Shown here piece after piece: positions 1 through 11,286 of a DNA stretch of 64,000 nt. The DNA comes from Selaginella tamariscina (Eukaryota; Streptophyta; Lycopodiopsida; Selaginellales; Selaginellaceae): contig PUQB01000030.1 of NCBI GenBank assembly GCA_003024785.1, forward strand, positions 425,414-489,413. The letters are read 5' to 3'. A program made the position numbers and the translations under genes. Numbering within the stretch: the stretch's first letter is position 1; each line of letters opens with the position of its first letter. The notes under the pieces are model-generated. The model saw only the letters and a program-made list of their open reading frames with translations, was not told where the DNA came from and ran no database searches.

Positions 1-2
1 AA

Positions 3-1114
3 TCGGAAGATCTAGGCAAGAATCTATTGCACGCCAACGCCAAAAAGGAGAACATTGGGATGACGCCTTCTCTTATGGCAGTCCTTCAGCAGCGGAGAAC
101 CGAATTGAACCTTATAAAGGAGGATGCTACGAATCACGACAAGCCCTACAGATGTTTGTTGTTAGATTCGGAGACTTTATGGGGTAACATCACTGCTTGT
201 AGGAAACCGTTTCAATTGTTCGTGATGGATCGGCGGGTGTCAAAAAATCTTTCGACAGATAGGGCACTAGAGGATCTGGTGGAGAAACTTAGCCGTGCAA
301 GCATATACATAGAAGGTATTTATTATTGAATTCATGCTTGCGCTCTTCACTGATACCTACTTTTTCAGGTATTTATTTCTTGATTCTTGCTCATGTCACC
401 GATACTTTTGCCTTCGCCTTCGCCAAGAAGAATAGACATCGTTGGACAGGATTTTATATGAACGATGCTAATCCCAAGTGCATTGATACTGTTGTTCACT
501 TGGTTGTTAGGAATGCGCCAAACAATTTCAAGCTTCCAAATGACTGGCCAGGCATCTGTTTGCACTCCAACGGCCCTGAACCTCCATCCGATACACCGAT
601 AGGTATGAGTGACGTATTCGGCAATGTACGTTATCCAAACATTACAAGTCAAGCGGCACGGAGCATCGTCAACTTGATCAGGGGTCCTCACAGTGATGCG
701 TGGGTTTTTGACTACTGCACTAGGGGGTCCGTCTTGAAGGAGTGTTACCTTCGGCATACATGTGTGTTTGCCGTTGAGAAGGATAAGACCATGGTTGAGG
801 ACCTGAACAAGTGGATAGATTGGGTCTCAACTGAGTACCCCAACGATTCCATAAAGGCGTATTTGAGAAAGTTCCCTCCAGATAAGTGCGATAGCTCTGA
901 AGGTGAATCTGGTTCAATCTCGGAGTCTGAGAACGAACATCAATCAGATATTAGACCGGAAGTTATCTCGAGGAGTACAGAACATTCGCACACTCCAGGA
1001 CCCATGGAAACATCAATAGAAGATGCAGAAGATCTTGAACCATCTCACAAGCGGCTTAGACCTTCTTCGCCTCATTCAGAAGGTAATAGCGAAGAAGAAT
1101 TGATAATGAATTGA
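3..1114 (+). CDS. Hypothetical protein with degenerate methyltransferase-like motif, 5' end outside window
   Basis: The frame is open from base 3, so the true start lies upstream. A likely 53-bp intron (316-368, GT...TTTTTCAG) joins two reading frames across IYIEG/GIYFLILAHV. The second exon runs to a TGA at 1112-1114. Its middle part contains WVFDYCTRGSVLKECYLR, then about ten residues later VFAVEKDKTMVEDLNKW. This resembles the SAM-binding end of N4/N6 DNA methylases (D-P-F-x-G-S-G-T-x-L ... x-G-x-E-x-D), with the glycine-rich loop changed. The last 80 residues are Ser/Glu-rich and end in a basic KRLRPSSP stretch, perhaps a nuclear signal. I do not recognise the family with certainty and infer no enzyme activity, because the key loop is not canonical. 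It could be a domesticated or mobile-element gene. Confidence 0.5.
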
Positions 1115-1386
1115 TAGAGTGATGAATAGTTGTAAATGAGTGTAACATAAGGCATTTTTGTATATTTCTTTTATATTTGTACAGAAAATAAATTCTCAAG
1201 GATTAATGAAGCTTTTAGTTCAAACATGGGTCACACATTAACAAGGTAAATAATATACCTTGATAATTTTAAGGTCAGCTAATTATCATTTTGCAGATGT
1301 AATGAAATAATTGAGAACATGGATTTTCAGCATTGCCATGAGGTAAGAGAGGGGTTTGGCGACAATTTTTTGTGCCACATGTCAGA

Positions 1387-2556
1387 ATGACAGAGTTCAT
1401 GCAGGAAATGGATAATAATGCAGCTCAAAACATCGTTACCATGGGGGCCACTTCAGTTTTTGCATCATCATTTTTATTGGCTTCAGTTCCGAAATCAATT
1501 TCTTCAGCGCATGCAATATCTGAATCTTGTAAGGATGATGTACAATTAAATGATGAAGGGATAGGCAACGAAATAGTGGCAACGGATAAATGTGAAAGGG
1601 AGCAAACAAGTGATTTGCAAAGTATTCAAGAGGCAACGCTATCTCATGTTACTCATGGCCATATTGTGTTGTTGGATGTCAATGGTGTTCTGCTTCATCG
1701 ACAAAGGCCCGAGGATAGAAAAACAGAAATCAAACAAGGAGATTTCATTCCTTGTCATGGTAAATTTCGATATGATATTATTTTTCGTCCAGGGTTGGAT
1801 CGTCTCTTTCAAAAGCTTAAGGAGATGGGTGCGCTTGTGGGGATTTGGTCATGCATGCAGATTCATAACTTAACACCGCTGTTGAGTTTACTTAAGAAAC
1901 ATTGTAGTGTTGCAGAAGAGGTGATTCGTAAAGATTGGATTTTTGACCAGCGAATGTGTTATAAACCTCTCGAATTTCACAATATAAGAAAGGAAAGCAA
2001 GCCATACTTCTTCAAGAATGAAAGAATAATTGGGACTCATGGGGAGATCAGTCGCTTAAGGATAACGAAGAATGCACATATCTTAGTAGTAGACGACTCT
2101 CCTCAGAAGGCTATGCTCAACCAAAACATTGCTTGTATTCATCCAATCACTTTCGATCCATATTCTGATATCGATATCATGGATGAGCTAGTGAACTACT
2201 TGGATACGTGCCTCAGAAAGAAGAATCTCGAAAATTTTTGTGAGCAGTATCCACCGTATCATACATTTCCTGAAGCTTTTCTTTCTCGTGATATTGAATT
2301 TTATAAAATGAAAGCAACCGGGCGCTTTATAATATTATTCTTAAGGAACGTCAGTTTTTAGATGAGCCTTTATGCAGACCTTCTTATTACATCTTATGTA
2401 TTAACAAGGATGGCAACTCCCAATTGCATTCGTGAGAGTGTTAAGTGGTGGCAACAACATCAAGATATTGACCAAAATGATTTGATTAATCCGGAGAGTG
2501 ATGATTTAGACAAAATGAAAAGATTTCTTTGTATGATAGAAAGAAAGTATTTATAA
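1387..2556 (+). CDS. FCP1/NLI-interacting-factor-like HAD phosphatase, probably frameshifted near the 3' end
   Basis: The first ATG of the frame is at 1387; the frame is open slightly upstream (GTG at 1372), so an upstream exon is possible. Residues ~95-280 are an FCP1-homology (HAD) domain: HIVLLDVNGVLLHR (motif I), FRPGLDRLFQKLKEMGALVGIWSC (motif II region, at 1786-1857) and HILVVDDSPQKAMLN (motif III, DD). Known family members dephosphorylate the RNA polymerase II CTD or related substrates. Here motif I reads D-V-N-G where active enzymes have D-x-D-x-T/V, so the general acid Asp is Asn and activity is doubtful. The main frame stops at 2359-2361, but protein-like sequence (ERQFLDEPLCRPSYYILCIN) continues in another frame, and a further open stretch runs to 2556. 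This points to a one-base indel near 2320. Low-complexity and acidic sequence precedes the domain. Confidence 0.7.
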
Positions 2557-2844
2557 AAAAATTAACATGTTGATAAGAAAATGATTTCATTTGTAATTAT
2601 GTTTGATAGTATTTCTTCATTATTGTAAACTATTTTTAGAATAATATGAATATTCTAAGATATTTAGGAATATTCCTTACTAAGTAAGGTTATTGAAGGA
2701 TTAATTAATTAATTAATTAATATTTAAGGCTTAATTACATATTAATTAAATGATTAATTAATAATTAAAACTTAAGTATTAATTAGTAATTTATTTTATA
2801 TTCCCATTTTCACGTATCATGCCACTTTAGTTACAACGTGCATT
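2557..2844. other. AT-rich intergenic stretch with TTAA runs
   Basis: No coding signal. It contains repeated TTAATTAATTAA tracts around 2700-2770 and separates the FCP1-like gene from the outer Ty3/gypsy remnant. Confidence 0.6.
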
Positions 2845-4229
2845 AGAGAAGGAGTGTTTAATAGCAGTTTGGGGTTTTGAGAAGGTTCATGCCTACTTAC
2901 ATGGTTTTTAAATGCTATTAGAAGGTGATTATGCTACAATCACTTTGTTATTGAAGAGGAAGAACTTGGTTGGCCGTATTACTCGATGAGCCTTAAAGCT
3001 TCAGACCTATGACTTTGAAGTTGTTTATTGCCTAAGGAGTTCCATAATGATGCTGACGCTCTTTCTTGAGTTCATTTTCCACCTCTCTTCTTTTATTCCT
3101 AAGGAGCTAGTTGTTCTAACATCAATGAATTTTATAGACAAAGATTTCTGTGTTGTTAGCAATTGTTGTGGTTGACATTTAGTGTTTATAAGGTGTAAAG
3201 TTGGATTTGCCTTCTTTGGACGAGGTTTATAAAGTTCAAAGGTTGATCCATGGATTCAAATGCTTCATGATGGGTTTGAGAATCCAATATTGCTTACTGA
3301 TGACTTATTATTCAAGCACTTACATTCTCAATGCCACCTTCATGATGGCCTTCTTTATTTGTAGGGACTGATCTGGATGATCATTTGTGGTTGATGGTAT
3401 CTCAGTCTTCATTCCACGCTTCCTCCATGTTTACCACAACTCTCCTGTTATCGACGAGCACATAGGACATCGTCATGTGCTTGAGAAGCTATGTAAATCT
3501 TTCTATTGGCCAAAGTTGTAAGGAGATATAATCTGGTATGTGTGTAGATTGTGTGGTGCTAAGCTCACAATATTCCCCCTTGTACTTCAGAAGGACGATT
3601 GAAGTTAATTGCAGTTTCTCGTTCGTTTATAAGTTGGTGCTGTTTGATTTGATAGGGTCTTTTCCACAATCAATTACTAGTAACGAATACGTTATTATTG
3701 CTTTTGACTATATGACTCATTAGTTGAAAGTTGGTGCTCTTACTAGTGCAACTGCTTTTATTATTGGTCACTTTCTCCTTAATTAAGTAATGTTTTAGCA
3801 TTCTTATTCTGAGCGAATTCTCTCGAATAAGTCTTGCATTTATAACTAAGGATTTCATGTTTTAACATTTTGGCTAGGGATATGCCACACTTTCACGAGG
3901 GCTTTATCATCTTTAAATAGGTAATTTGTTGGAACGGCTCGTCAGGACTTTAAAGAAAATGATTGCAAAGTACGTAAACTTTTAACATTCGGATTGGATA
4001 GTTTATCTTTCATCTCTCCAATATGCTTATGTCACTGAAGTATAGAGTTTCATTGGTACTTCACCATATAAACTCTTATATGATCATGACTCGGTGTTTA
4101 CTGACAAAGTTGATTCTACTTTCGCACTTGTCACGAGCTGTTGATGCTAAGTCCTAGGATTGGTATTTCCATTGGTTTGAGCGAAGTTTGTAAAACACTT
4201 GGGCCATGTACAAGTGGGACAACAGTGGC
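2845..4229 (+). pseudogene. Outer Ty3/gypsy pol remnant: RNase H and integrase
   Basis: Broken frames spell a Ty3/gypsy pol C-terminal half. RNase H: LEKECLIAVWGFEKVHAYLHG, then KNLVGRITRWALKLQ-like sequence (2925-3010). Integrase core: VLFDLIGSFPQSITSNEYV, IAFDYMTH, then broken YHPQTNG-type sequence ending in ERLVRTLKKMIAKYVN and GTSPYKLLYDHD (3630-4090). Numerous stops and frameshifts mean it is dead. The reading continues after a 6.6-kb insertion: the integrase tail resumes at 10841 (see that entry). Reverse transcriptase is not visible upstream, so the element is 5'-truncated. Confidence 0.8.
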
Positions 4230-4783
4230 TGTTAAACAGGAAAATAGGGAAATAGGAAAACCTCACCGTTTTCTTTCTCTCAACCATCAAAAAAGACTAC
4301 ACACTTTCTTTCTATCAACTCTCAACATATATTTATATCAATCACTTTCTCTCAAAGCCACAATGACTGGTCTTCAAAGTCAAGGGCAAGAACGGATTTT
4401 GGCAATTGCCTTGTTAGATTCATTCATTGAGAGTATACATGCCACACACATAAGATCTTATAATATGCACCTTCATTTCTAATATGAATACAAGAAAACA
4501 AAGCGTGGAGACTCTCTCTCTCTTCTCATGTTGGAACTTCTTGTGAAGACCCCTTCTCCCTTGCCCTAAGTAACTCTTAACTACCCTTCCTCTCGCCACG
4601 TCATCCTTTTCCTTTCAAGACTTCCTTTTCCTTTTCTTATTCTCATTTTCTTTACTTTTCTTTTCCTCTTAGTAAGGATTTTCCTCCTTCACAGCCTTTC
4701 CTTCCATGCTTCTTACGGACCTTCTTATCCTTATTCTTTCCACAGTAGGATGTCCTATGCTCCTAATATTTTTATCTTTAACA
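4230..4783 (-). repeat. LTR of inner element (3' LTR in its own sense)
   Basis: Begins TGTTAAA and ends TTTAACA, the TG...CA inverted ends expected of an LTR. It shares most of its length with 10317-10840, including CACTTTCTTTCTATCAACTC, CCACAATGACTGGTCT and CCACAGTAGGATGTCCTATG. Lengths are 554 and 524 bp; several small indels and substitutions separate the two, so the insertion is not recent. Confidence 0.75.
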
Positions 4784-5432
4784 CTGCCCCTTCCTTATTC
4801 ATTGTTGTGTCCTCACAGCAATTATCCTACTCCTTCCTTTGGATGTTGATCTTCATGGTACTGTGGATTCTCTCCTTATACTTCAAAAAGTTGTTCTTCT
4901 CTTTCCTAAGTTCTTGGTTGAAAAGTTGATACCTTAAGTTGCAGCACTTGATTTCCTACATCTTGTTCCTTAGGATCAGCATTTGCTTTCTCTTCCTGTT
5001 CCTGAATAGTTTTTCCTTCATATTCCTTTGGTTTATTTTCTGTGTTAATATCACTTGCTTTAAAAAGATCTATGGTATACACATATGTATACTTTGAAGA
5101 TTGTTCCTGCAAATCAATCTTAGGAGTACTTTATAGAACTTTTCCTGTAATCTAGGCTTATCGTTTTCCTTTTTCTAAGCTATTAAGGTCAATATCTGTT
5201 AAGCCCTTCAGATTAGGATATGCTTTAGGATTTTTACCTTTCTTCTTGATTATCTAAACTCATTAAACCAATTATATCCTTTTAAAATAAGAGGTTGGAT
5301 TTCCTTTTTAACATACATTTTAGTATGATTATAGATCATTGGTTTTCCTTCTCCTTCTTTTACCAATCATCTTTCATGTTCTTCCATTCTGAATAACTTC
5401 AGACTTAATCCATGGTCTAGATTAAAAACATA
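4784..5432 (-). other. Inner-element 3' internal region, Lys/Glu-rich remnant
   Basis: On the minus strand the sequence gives broken charged, coiled-coil-like peptides (Lys/Glu-rich) between the protease-like segment and the 3' LTR. The + strand is pyrimidine-rich (4560-4740). No conserved domain is recognised. Confidence 0.4.
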
Positions 5433-7438
5433 TTATAAATAATGTCCTTTTCTTCTTCTTTCGAAGGACAAGCAAGGATATTTATATTTGAATCCTTTTA
5501 CTGTGATAATGACTCCTCTCATTATGCCTAGTGACCTTACACTTCGTTGCTCAGCCATTTTAAGATTAAATGGGGCAGGTTGGATTGGTCCTAAACCCAT
5601 CCTTTTACACTCACCCTCCTTCAATAAAATTCACACATGAACCTCCATCTATTAACACTCTTTTTAACTTGTTTATGCCCACATATACTGTGATGTAAGG
5701 AACCTGTCCATCATAATCACTTCATATAGTACTTCCTTATCCATTTTATAAACTGTATATCCTTCACTCGAAGGTGATGTTTGTGAACCAGACTTAATGC
5801 ATTCAATATCTGATTTCTTATTTAAGGAACTACCTATATCAATTGTCTAAACGTAACTTTTACCTCCTGATTTATAACTTGGTGATATATGGAGTCCATT
5901 GTCTTATCCTGTAATGGTAAAAATGAAAAATGTTGTTTACCTTTGTCTATAACACCTTTGTTTATACCATCTGATTCGTTATCAATTTGACCTTTTCAGT
6001 CAGGATTTTTGCTTCTGCTCGTTTACATTTTCCTGTAACAAGCCCACCTTCTTGTTAGGAATAATAGCTACCTCTTCTTCTCCATAACAAGAATATTCCT
6101 TCTCATTCCCTTAAAAGCTATAATTTGCCCTTGCAATGGGTGGATACTCATCTTTTCCCTTCTCTATTTGAATTAGCTGTGTTGTAGGCTACACATTACC
6201 TCTTAGTGGAAGTAGGAGGTTGTACATTCCGCCTAGGACATTTCCTAAAGAGATATCCTGTTTCACCACATGTATAACAAACTTGGGAAGGGAAAATTCC
6301 TACCCTATGGTCCTTGTCTATCTCTTGTCTGATTATATTGTTCATTTCTACCTCTTTGACCTTGATAAGGTCTTTCCCCTCCTCTATATTGTTTATCATT
6401 TCTTTCTCTATAGAGTATGGACCATTTCTTTCTCCATAATATCTATCCTCTTTGTTTATGTAAGGAACATCATTTGTTCTCTCATAATATCCATTGTTCC
6501 TATTCTGATAAGAAATCTCATTCCTTTCTATACCATATGATATATTATTTTGTTCTCATAAGGAATAACATTATCATATATCATTCCCAAGGTTCTTATT
6601 AGGTGGGAACCTTATAAAAGGTGGACTTTCATCCATTCTTTGTTCTCTCTTTATATGAGCCACATTCTAGTTCAGGAAATGTTTGCAATTCCGAGCCACA
6701 TGTCCTTCCTTTCCACATATTTGACATGTAGCAGTTGCAGCCTACATTCCTCCATTGTATGGGCAGGATTATTACATTTAGTGCACCATACTTTTGCCTT
6801 TATCTCTTTCTTAATTGTCATTCCTTCAAAGTTTTCATCATTTGAGCCAATACTTTCTCATGTATTAGATATTTACAAACCTTTACTACATTAGCTGCTT
6901 CTCTTCTTCATCAGAGATTCTTTCTTTCTTCCATATACTTTCAACTTTCCTTTTGCACTCTTTTTATCTGCCTTCTCTTCTTCTCATATATTTTTAATTA
7001 ATTAATAAGATCCTCTTCATCCCTTTTCATTGATAGTGATGTGCTGTATCTCTATATGGTTTTAGCAACCCTTGCTTATACCATTATAATAAAGCATCCA
7101 TCTTTACATATGCATTACACTTTTTCTCATGTTTCTCAAAACGATGTGTATATTCATTTATGTTTTCTGTTTTGCCTTGAAGGATAGTTCTCAATTCTCT
7201 AAAATGTTCCTCCGGCAATTCCTCCTTTCTAAAGTATTCCTTAAAAGCATCAGTAACCTTCTAATAATCCTCTTTGACTTCCTTTTCAAGATCATAATAA
7301 AAACTAAAGGCATTTCCTTTCAATGTATGTGGAAATATAAGTAGCTTTTCTGCATTCGTCACCTTATACAGTTTTACTACCTCTTCAAACTATTGTAAAT
7401 GTCTTTTCGGATTCTCCTTCTTTCCTATAGAGAATGTG
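5433..7438 (-). pseudogene. Inner-element Gag core, CCHC zinc knuckle and protease-like segment
   Basis: Reading right to left: a Gag core with FYYDLEKEVKEDY, FKEYFRKEELPEEHFRELR and GKTENINEYTHRFEK (about 7390-7110), then a zinc knuckle CYTCGETGYLFRKC (C-x2-C-x4-Y/H-x4-C; the expected His is Tyr) at about 6290-6240, then GLGPIQPAPFNLKMAEQRSV followed by GVIITVKGFKYK (5600-5470). The last part matches the downstream half of a retropepsin-type domain. Frames are broken many times. Confidence 0.65.
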
Positions 7439-7911
7439 TCACGACCCGATACAAGATGCAAGATACCGGATACAGGATATAGGATACAGGATATGCCTAC
7501 AGGATATGCTAGAGGATATACCTATAGGATAAGGGTCACCATTTTTAGCTCATGACTAGATTAGGCTCATGACCAAATTAGCTCTTAGAGTTGTGAGCAT
7601 AAAAGCTCCGACCTAATTATTGTACAATCAGTTACTATCAACACCAGTCTTTCTACGATCAATCTTGTCTTGTTCTTGGTTTGTTTCTTACTTCCTGTTC
7701 TCTCCTTGTCTTACTCTTAGTTCCTGTTCTGTTCCTGTCTTGCTCCAATTCCTGTCCTGCTCATGCCTTATTTTAGTTCTTGTCCTGCTCCTGTCTTATT
7801 TCTAGTCTTTGTCATGTTCTCGAGTCAAGCCTCTTGCTCTTGAATTGTGGCTTGACAATTTGATAGTAACTTCTTTCATAACTCCCCAATTTCCAGTTAT
7901 TTTTTTCCTCC
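7438..7911 (+). repeat. LTR/leader-like region with short GGATA(C/T)A repeats
   Basis: The first 90 bp is a short degenerate tandem array of GATACAGGATAT-type units (7455-7530). It is followed by a CT-rich leader with CCTGTCCTGCTC-like repeats (7670-7810) up to the Gag start. No matching second LTR copy was found downstream, so the LTR call is an inference from the TGTCACGA start and its position. Confidence 0.4.
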
Positions 7912-7944
7912 TTGTTTTCCTCCTTTTTCTTTCTTTCACGGATC

Positions 7945-9529
7945 ATGGCAGATTTTGAGCAATTTCAACGCAAGCACCAAATGTTGCTTCATGAGCTGGC
8001 CACTTTGTGCCAAGTGGTCACAGATCTGCAAGGTTCCACTAACGCGGTGCATGGAGCTGCTAATGCATCCTCCAAGGTTGCTGCACAGGCTCTCTCTCAA
8101 GCATCTGTGGTTTCCTCTCCATCGAACTCTTCTTCATAACCAAAGATCAACATGCTAATAAGTTCAGTGACAATCATGCCGATTTTCAAGGTTTCCTGAA
8201 TCAGATTAGGCTTTTGATCCGCATGCAACCATGCCACTACTCGACTAATGCACAAAAAGGTTAGCCTTTTGGCATCCCTACTAATTGGATCTCCACGAGC
8301 TTGGGTTGCCCCTTTGCTGGAGTGTGACGACCCATTGATGGAAGACTTTAAAAATTCGTGGCTACCTTTGAAGCCTGCTTTGGAGATCTCGATAAGTACC
8401 GTTCTGCATGCACGAAGTTACGCAAGCTCACACAAGGATCCCGACTAGCTTTCACTTATGCATTTGAATTTTAGCAACTTTGCACCAACATTCCATGGGA
8501 CGAGACTGCATTGATTGAACATTTCCATTTTGGTTGAGGGATGACATAAAGGACCTTTCTTTACGTTATCGGATGCCCAAACATTAACGGAGATCATGCA
8601 ACAAGCCGTTCGTTGTGAACCATTTGTTCGAGCGTCATCAGGAAAAATTCCGTTAGTAGTTCCTGCAAGCCAATCCTACAGCTGTAGTACATGTTCTTGC
8701 GACACCTTCTGGAGTAGTTCCTATGGAGGTTGAGAAATACAAGCGTGGCTCACTCTCCGCTCCTAAAAAGCAACGTCGTTGCAGTGAGAATCTATGCTTG
8801 TATTGTAGTGAAGTAAGACACAAGGTGGCGGAATGTCTTATTAAAACAGGAAGTTCAAGACGCGTGAAGTTGAAGCTGAAGTTCAGTCGGAAAACTTCAA
8901 TGTCCACTTTGTCTAGGAGCCGCGAAGTTGGACGTAGGTGCAGGCTCCATTGGTGTTGCTCATACCATTTTATCACTCAAGTTTCCTGTACACATTCGCC
9001 TCAATAATCAAGAGCTCAAGGAGTTTACCTTGTTAGACACTGGTGCAAATGCATGCTTCATGGTGATACTTTTGCAACTCAGCATGACATTTTGGTGGTG
9101 AAGTTGAAGCGTGCAATTTCTGTAGAGGTTACATATGGTCGTCTGATTGTTTCTGGTGCAGTTACCCATGCTACCACACCTCTCTCTTGCACTCATGGCA
9201 TTTTCAGCTGTTCGATTTCCTTCAACTTAATCAAGACTCGGTTGACTCCCATTGTTTTGGGCATGCCATGGTTCGTGATTGCAAATCTTCAGATCGACTG
9301 GAGGTCTAAAACGCTCACATTTTCCTCTCCGGTAGCCAGGATCAATCCTGTACCTTTCTGCGTGCAAGATATGACCTTAGTGTCTGAGGCAGTACAAACT
9401 ATAAGATTGACCGTGCCTGTTCCTGTATCAGTGTCAAAGGTTCCTCTTCAACAGGATTCACCTCCTATCAGTCCGTCAACACATCCGCAAGTTCTCTCCA
9501 CTCATGTAAGTTTACGGATTCTTGTATAG
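7945..9529 (+). pseudogene. Ty3/gypsy Gag, zinc knuckle and retropepsin
   Basis: Gag starts at an ATG at 7945 (MADFEQFQRKHQ, a coiled coil). The capsid-like core includes NQIRLLIRMQP and KVSLLASLLIGSPRAWVAPLLE (8200-8320). A CCHC knuckle CLYCSEVRHKVAEC is at 8795-8836 and a retropepsin with FTLLDTGANACFM (active site DTGA) at ~9025-9065, followed by LTPIVLGMPW (9239-9270). The domain order Gag-CCHC-PR is typical of Ty3/gypsy. There are several frameshifts and stops in the Gag half; the protease half is a continuous 158-residue frame after one shift. Confidence 0.75.
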
Positions 9530-9548
9530 GGTTCTCCCAATCATGTAT

Positions 9549-10303
9549 CATGTTTTCTCATGTTTCTTAAAACAATGTGTATATTCATTTATGTTTTTTG
9601 TTTTGCCTTGAAGGATAGTTCTCAACTTCTCTAAATGTTCCTCCGGCAATTCCTCCTTTCTGAAGTATTCCTTAAAAGCATCAGTAACCTTTTAATAATC
9701 CTCTTTGACTTCCTTTTCAAGATCATAATAAAAACCAGAGGCATATCCTTTCAATGTATGTGGAAATATAAGTAGCTTTTCTACATTCGTCACCTTCTAC
9801 AGTTTTACTACTCTTCAAACTATTGTAACTGTTTTTTCAGATTCTCCTTCTTTCCTGCAGAGAATGTGGGATACATCACCGTACCCCCAAACATTCCCGA
9901 AAAAAGTGCCATATTGTAATAATCCTTTGCTCTAGTGTACTTCCTCTTACACCTTCCTCCCTTCCTCTCAAGGAGTTCTCAGGAGATCCTTCTCCTTGCA
10001 ATCTCGGTTGGATCATGCTCAGATTTCTGTATTGTTTTTGCAATATCCTTTACTATCTTCCCAAGGATATTTTGATGTCTATTTTCATCAGATTCAGGTT
10101 GCTGTTGGGCAGCCACTTTATTGGCTTGCCTTTGGTTCCTCTAATCAGCTAATGCTGAATCAAAATGATGGTTTCTCCAAGGCTCGATTCATTCCTCCTA
10201 TACACATTTGGCTCTACACCTTCTAAGCCATTTTCAAAATGAAGATTCTGTCACTTTAACCTCTTTTCTCAATGAATGCTAATACTGCAATGGCGAAATC
10301 CTC
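9549..10303 (-). pseudogene. Inner-element Gag N-terminal part, with duplicated core segment
   Basis: The minus-strand ATG at 10303 gives MEDFAIAVLAFIEKR only 14 bp inside the right LTR. Downstream comes MALFSGMFGGTVMYPTFSAG at about 9920-9860, then a second copy of the Gag core start that also occurs at 7438-7125. The duplicated blocks are about 320 bp and differ by scattered substitutions. Confidence 0.5.
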
Positions 10304-10316
10304 CATGGTCATCAAA

Positions 10317-10840
10317 TGCTAAACATGAAAACAGGAAAATAGGAAAACCTCACCGTTTCCTGTCTAAGCGTTTCCTTTTTATCAACAGTCAAAAAAGGCT
10401 ACACACTTTCTTTCTATCAACTCTCAACATATATATCTCTCTCAAAGCCACAATGACTGGTCTCCAAAGTCAAGGCAAGAATGGATTTTGGCTATTGCCT
10501 TGCTAGATTCATTCATTGAGAGTATACATGCCACACACACAAGATCTTATAATATGCACCTTCATTTCTAACATGAATACAAGAGAACAAAGCGTGGAGA
10601 CTCTCTGTTTCTCTCTCTCTCTTGTTGGAACTTCTTGTAGAGACCCCTTCTCCCTTGCCCTAAATAACTCTTAACTACCCTTCCTCTCACCATGTCATTC
10701 TTTTCCTTTCCTTATTCCCCTTTTTCTCTCGGTAAGGATTTCCTTTTTCATAGCCTTTCCTTCTATGCTTCTTATGGACCTTCCTACCCTTATTCTCTCC
10801 ACAGTAGGATGTCCTATGCTCTTAATATTATACTTTAACA
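10317..10840 (-). repeat. LTR of inner element (5' LTR in its own sense)
   Basis: Starts TGCTAAA and ends TTTAACA. It is the direct-repeat partner of 4230-4783; it has extra bases after the first few and lacks some pyrimidine-rich sequence near 10690-10730. Confidence 0.75.
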
Positions 10841-11170
10841 ACGGCACTACAACTCTCATCATTGTCCACATGCAGAGTACAAGTGAATGAACTGGTGTTG
10901 GTTCTTTTTTACAAGCTTATAATATATAATTTAGCCAAGAGTCTTCTTACTTAGTGGAAGGGACCATATCGAGTGTTGTGGCATGTAGGGCCGCAAGTTT
11001 ATGAGGTTCGGCATAACATTCGACCTAACCCTCTAAAGATTGTGCATGTGCAACGCTTGAAACATTTCATGCAACAAGGTCAGGAACAAGTTATGCCGTC
11101 TACATATTCACTTATGCCTCCTCTTGATATTCCTCTTAATCCATGTCTATTTACTAGAAAACCTTAACAA
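10841..11170 (+). pseudogene. Outer Ty3/gypsy integrase C-terminal tail
   Basis: Continuation of the outer pol after the nested insertion: HYNSHHCPHAEYKVNELVLV, then WKGPYRVLWHVGPQVYEVRH and VHVQRLKHFMQQG. These match the GPF/Y-like integrase tail of Ty3/gypsy (W/L-x-GPY-x-V and VVHV-x-RLK). One stop lies before the GPY motif. It ends just before a purine tract (GAGAGAAGGGGA, 11190-11201) that fits a polypurine tract. Confidence 0.7.
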
Positions 11171-11286
11171 TCTTTCATCCTTCTGAGAGAAGGGGATGAT
11201 GTAAAGTCCAGGTGTACGTCTATAATGTTATATACTATTATTAACGTAGGGATTTTGATAGCCTTTAGATTAATTTCAACCTAATT

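Larger units (their letters stand above)
7438..9548 (+). mobile_element. Second, plus-strand gag-protease Ty3/gypsy remnant nested in the inner element
   Basis: Starts TGTCACGACCCGATAC, an LTR-like start, just where the minus-strand Gag sequence stops, and ends where that sequence restarts. It carries its own Gag, CCHC and retropepsin on the + strand and nothing beyond protease. The flanking inner-element sequence is duplicated for ~320 bp (7125-7438 and 9549-9872), far longer than a target-site duplication, so a rearrangement went with or followed the insertion. Confidence 0.6.
4230..10840 (-). mobile_element. Inner gag-protease-only LTR retrotransposon inserted in the outer element
   Basis: Two same-orientation terminal repeats (4230-4783 and 10317-10840) flank internal sequence whose coding sense is the minus strand. 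From right to left come a Gag start next to the right LTR (ATG complement at 10303), a Gag core, a CCHC knuckle and a protease-like segment. No reverse transcriptase or integrase is seen, so it is non-autonomous, relying on enzymes in trans. The insertion lies in the outer integrase tail: sequence before it ends ...GTGGC and sequence after it begins ACGGC, a possible degraded 5-bp target duplication, and the outer frame rejoins cleanly if the element is removed. A plus-strand gag-protease element (7438-9548) interrupts its Gag. Confidence 0.7.
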
